64,000 bases of DNA, from assembly GCA_963930645.1 (NCBI GenBank), contig CAWVNO010002560.1, positions 124,001-188,000 of the forward strand, written 5' to 3'. The position numbers and the translations under genes are program-made. Shown here in pieces: positions 60,051 to 64,000 of the stretch. A model generated the notes under the pieces. It was not told the DNA's origin. It was given only the letters and a program-made list of their open reading frames with translations, and did not search any database. Origin of the DNA: Salticus scenicus (Eukaryota > Arthropoda > Arachnida > Araneae > Salticidae). Every line of letters starts with the position of its first letter. Positions within the stretch are counted from its first letter, which is position 1.

Positions 60051-60810
60051 GTAATATATTATTTTAAAACATTTATAGTTTTTTATATATTGGGGAGGAG
60101 GATATTATATGGATTTTTGAAATTTGCAAAGTTTTTAGTTTCCCAGTAAATAATCCAACATATATTTTATATATAATTAAAATTTAATGACGAAGCAAAT
60201 TATTTTTTAATTTAAGTTGTCTTTCTATTGCTTTCATGATTCTTAACTAATTAATTGTTAATGAATTTTAGTTTTAGCTTTTAAGTAAGGATGGGAATTT
60301 GGTGCAGATTTATTAAGAAAAATATTTGTTTTGGTAGATAGTAGTATGAATCCTGCACTAAATACTTATCCTTGTTTAAGGGAGACAAAATCTTTTTCAT
60401 TTCTGATAATTCAGTTTGCATACATTGGCTTTTATTTTGTTCATTGTTGCAGTTGAAACAATGTTAAAAGTGTATATTTTGACTACAGTTAAGCCAAATA
60501 GGAGGGCTAAAAACAATTTCTAAAAGTTTTTAAAGCTGAACATCAATTTCACCCTTTCTTCCTTCCTATTTTATTCTGTGGGATATTTTGTATGATTTTA
60601 TAAGGATATCTCATTCAGAAATGATGTTTTTTTTTTTTTTTTTTTTTTATTACTCTTTAAACATGTTGACTTTTAGCTTAGTGATCATTTTTTGTAAAAA
60701 ATACATATTTTATTTCATCAGGTAAACTTAAAACTTTTAAAATACCTTACAATCCTTTAAAATGCAGCACTATTATGTATTTTGACATGCATCGCGATCG
60801 TCTTCAGATG
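60051..60810. other. Intron 13 sequence left of the copia element
   Basis: AT-rich with a T run at 60627-60648. On the minus strand CTGAAGA occurs at about 60802-60808, right next to the LTR, with AAAA rather than GAAA downstream; it could be a trace of another Penelope end but is not claimed. Confidence 0.35.
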
Positions 60811-61956
60811 TGTTGGATATGAAGGATTTCATATCCACAAACACACTAAAAACAGATTTATTTTTATATAGCAGAGTGCAAAAATGTTTGCAGTGAAGCG
60901 TGGCTGAATGTTTTTGTAGTGTATAAGCAAGCAGAGTTTCAATTCAACTTAAAATAAGTGCATGAAGACAAAATAATCACAAAGTTTTTAATTAACCAAA
61001 TAAGTTTATTAAAGTTTAATAAAACATATGTAAAAATAAAATATAACAGTATAATAAGTTAACTTGTAACAAAAATAAGTTTCATTAATCACTTAGCTTT
61101 TGCATCTTAATTGCAAACGATAAAGACATTCAAAAATATGACAAGAATGTCAAAAACTTCAAAAATGATATTTTAAATATTTAAATGATATTTAAATAGC
61201 TAAATGGCTTCATGACCCGATAGTAAAAGTTCATATTATAATCTGAGCAGTAAAAGAAATAAAGTTCTTTTTAACTAAAAGTCAAAAGTTCTTTATAAAC
61301 TTCTATTACCTTTTGAAGTCTTTTACTTCACTAAAAAAGATGAAAGAAAGTAAACTTAACCTATACTAAACTATCACGCTAGGCCAACAGGTACTCAATC
61401 CCCCATTAAACCTAACGTGAATAACGAAACATTAAGGAAAAATCAAAATAAGAAAAACCTCCAACTTCACAAACTTCAGAGCTGTCTATTTATATCCATT
61501 TTCACCTAATTAACATTCATACTGAAAGAGAAAGTTCTGGATGATTCTGCATCAGATTTGCATATGGCGTTCAACAGTTAACAGATTGAATTCACGAAAA
61601 TTCGGTAAGTTACGAGAACGGCTGAATCGGTAAATCAGCGATTGCAAATCCTACAGTGAATTTCAAAACCAACTCTTTTACTGCTGGCTGTTAAGTTACG
61701 AGAACGGCTGAATCAGCAAATTAGCGATCGCAAGTTCTACAGTGAATTATAGAACCAATTCTTTTACTGCCGGCTGTTATGAGTGTAAGTCCGGAATGAG
61801 CAATACAGCCAAAGGTAAATAAACGTTGGATTATTTCAAATAAATGGAATTAATTCTAAAAGGTAAGATATACGGTTTATTTTTGTATTTTACTATTAAT
61901 AAAGATTTATTTTACTTATGGATGATGAGATTTAATATAGGGATTAATTACTAACA
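60811..61956 (-). mobile_element. Copia-type 3' LTR (1146 bp, minus strand)
   Basis: On the minus strand the LTR begins TGTTAG next to a polypurine tract (G-run at 61959-61970, in plus sense a C run) and ends CCAACA at 60811, giving TG...CA with short inverted ends TGTTAG/CCAACA. It lies downstream of the copia pol region in the same orientation. It contains a tandem duplication at 61603-61777. The matching 5' LTR would be beyond the right edge, so the boundaries are inferred from one copy. Confidence 0.6.
61603..61777. repeat. Two 88-bp tandem units inside the LTR
   Basis: taagttacgagaacggctga begins at about 61604 and again at about 61691; both units continue through cagcgat(t/c)gcaa and tacagtgaatt to ctttactgc(t/c)ggctgt. 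Such duplications are common in LTR promoter regions, but function is not shown. Confidence 0.8.
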
Positions 61957-63112
61957 TTCCCCCCCCCCCCTCACATCATCCAACGTCACTACAGACAAAG
62001 TGCGTATTGCACAAAGGAGAGGCAACACTAACTCAATTCCCTTGAGTTAAACCACTAAATATATTAAAAATTATGTCTCTATGACTTACAGTTAGGTTAA
62101 TTTGTTACTTTTAAACTAGAACATATTTTACAACTTTTACAAAAATACTGCTCATTTTTCTTTACCATCAGATCATGATCACAAAACAATCAAAATATAT
62201 TAAAGTTCAGTTTTTGAACTACTTATTTTTCTTTCTCTTTATACAACATATAACCTGTATATAACCACAAAAATTCAGTATAAATAACATCAATTTTACA
62301 AACATTTAAATAACCACTTATATTTGCACACTACTATACAATTAACATAAATAACCACTAAATTGATATACCTTATTCATCATATACCAGTTCATTTAAT
62401 TCTACTTTGAAAAATATGAGAATATTTATATACTGTAGAAGCAACAATGCAGGATAACATGTTTACAGATCATTCATCCATCATCTTTTATATGTGGGGC
62501 CCCACTTTCATACTAACCATTCACTCTCAAAAGAAGGATTTATAACAGAAAATATCAAATTATATATACATATTCATACATCATTGTTTCTATAAAATTT
62601 AAATTATATCAATATATTTCAACATTTCTTTTACATTTAAACAACTATAAATACAGTGTCATAAGTTAAGCGGGACCTAGTGGCAGTTCCAATAAAAACT
62701 AAATAAAACGAGGACTCACTGGCTTAAAAAGATATTAACATGCCCGCGATATGCCCTAGCATGACAACAAACCTCCAGTGGGCACTATATCATGATAATC
62801 ATCTGGCATTTACAATGAACACCCTTACTAGACGCTTCATAGGGCTGCTCTGATTAACTGAGAATGACTCAGTAGTGGCTGTTAATCATACTCTGACAGG
62901 AAAATTAAATGCTTAACTTAATGACAAGTGAACCCCTTTTTTTTCAACAATAAATTGCATATCAAAGTAGTTATATACAAGTGTGCATTTTAAAACAAAA
63001 GAAAGTCCATATTAAACAATACATTAATTATATCAAATTTAAATTCTTTTATAAAACAATGTACTTCAATTAATCAATTATACAATATACAAATAAATTA
63101 TATGTAAATTAC
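61957..63112. other. Copia 3' untranslated region and polypurine tract
   Basis: About 1.15 kb between the pol stop and the LTR with no open frame on the minus strand. The C run at 61959-61970 (G run on the coding strand) is the likely plus-strand primer. This non-coding stretch is long for a copia element, so a second insertion inside it is possible, but no ends were recognised. Confidence 0.5.
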
Positions 63113-64000
63113 TTAGTTCGCAAATATATTACTTATAAATTTATTTAGGTCATTTTTGGTGAGTGGCTTGGTAAAGGCATCAGCCAAATTAGATTTACTA
63201 CGTACAAACTGCAAGTTAAATTTATTTTCATAAACCAGATTTCTGACAAAAAATAATTTCACATCAATATGCTTGGAACGGTGATTTTCTATTGGGGATT
63301 TTACAAAGTCAATAGTGGCCATATTATCTATATATAAAATAGGTTGAGTTTTACTGCCAGTGATAATTTTATGATTATAACATTCATTTAAAATATTATC
63401 GAACCAAGTTAATTCTCGGGCTGCTTCAGTCATAGCGATAAATTCCGCTTCCATCGTTGATAGGCTTACACTACGTTCTTTAAACGTTCGCCAACTGATG
63501 GGAGAATTTCCTATCAAAACTAATTGACCACCAAGTGAGGTTCGATCATCACGATTGGCAGCAAAATCTGCATCTGAATAGGTAATTAATTGTATCTTTT
63601 TCCATGTTAAATTTAATTTTAAGTGTTTAGTATGGACCACATATCCTAGTACCTAACTTTAACAGACCATCCCAATGGGTCATACCAGGATTAGATTGAA
63701 ATTGGCTTAACACATTCACCGCATAAGCTATGTCAGGTCTGGTACGATTAGATATGAACGATAAACAACCTAATATGCTTCTGTATGGCAAACGAGACAT
63801 TTCAGAAATTTCAGCATCAGTTTTAGGACATGTACTTTTAGAATATACAGAACCTTTACTTATGGGTAGGGAGGTAATTGGCAATTTAAATTTACTAAAC
63901 CTTTCATACACTTCTTCAATGTACGTTTGTTGATGTATGAAAATCTCTCCTTGAGATTCTTCAATCTCTACCTCCTCAAATTCTACACCTAATAACTTTT
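63113..64000 (-). pseudogene. Ty1/copia pol: reverse transcriptase end and RNase H, frameshifted, running off the right edge
   Basis: Minus strand. The upstream frame (64000 to about 63640) ends the RT domain: SRLPYRSILGCLSFI and RTRPDIAYAVNVLSQF, the conserved copia RTRPDIAYAV block, then HWDGLLKL. Four extra bases (ggta) after the codons for LLKL break the frame near 63640. The second frame (63640-63113) is RNase H: YSDADFAANRDDRTSLGGQL, SLSTMEAEFIAMTEAARE, YIDNMATIDF and HIDVKLFFVR, then ADAFTKPL, with catalytic-type Asp and Glu in DADF, EAE and DN. The integrase and gag parts lie beyond the window. The frameshift makes this copy inactive. Confidence 0.92.

Noticed and set aside
60802..60808. 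Hammerhead core (CTGAAGA on the minus strand) beside the LTR
   Set aside because: GAAA is absent and no inverted partner or GIY-YIG coding was found nearby.

Overview
This is AT-rich animal nuclear DNA with long introns, canonical GT-AG splice sites and dense transposable elements. The Penelope-like retroelements with GIY-YIG nuclease, Tc1/mariner, pogo/Tigger, piggyBac-like and copia elements, together with tRNA-derived SINEs, fit an arthropod and perhaps a chelicerate. The organism cannot be fixed from the sequence alone. There is one 200-base assembly gap (36001-36200).

The only host gene I can support runs on the + strand from 3758 to 60050. It is thirteen internal exons of a long-chain acyl-CoA synthetase (ACSL, 1/5/6 type). 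All exons join in frame with no stop and give 465 codons. They carry the AMP-binding P-loop (exon 5), the LPLAHMFER block (exon 6), the GYGQTE adenine motif (exon 10) and the FACS signature across exons 12 and 13. The first coding exons (roughly the first 130 residues of a typical protein) and the last exons lie outside the window. The enzyme makes acyl-CoA from long-chain fatty acids, ATP and CoA at ER or mitochondrial membranes.

Almost everything else is intronic repeat. From left to right: a fragment of a long-TIR transposon (1-1037); a palindromic Penelope-like element (1333-3516); a decayed second palindromic one (5615-6410); a pogo-like element (7190-8157); a tRNA-derived SINE with a 14-bp target duplication (12342-12600); a small palindromic element with hammerhead-like motifs and a 13-bp target duplication (12980-13258); a Tigger-like element (17938-18828); Tc1, piggyBac-like and mariner-like remnants (22.7-24.8 kb). 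The 14-kb intron 7 holds a 4.2-kb element with about 300-bp terminal inverted repeats and a third palindromic Penelope element. Later introns hold more SINEs, MITEs, two minisatellites, a pogo relic, a 172-bp tandem array and a three-fold tandem duplication that copies the exon 11 splice donor. At 57.3-59.6 kb a pogo-like element carries two further transposons nested inside it, with the empty sites visible in its relative at 7.2 kb. The right edge (60811-64000) is a copia-type LTR retrotransposon on the minus strand, broken by a 4-base insertion in pol.

The most notable pattern is that Penelope-derived sequence occurs repeatedly in this one gene as head-to-head palindromes, most with CTGANGA...GAAA hammerhead-like cores near the outer ends. 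A short non-coding version with its own target site duplication suggests a non-autonomous form can move.
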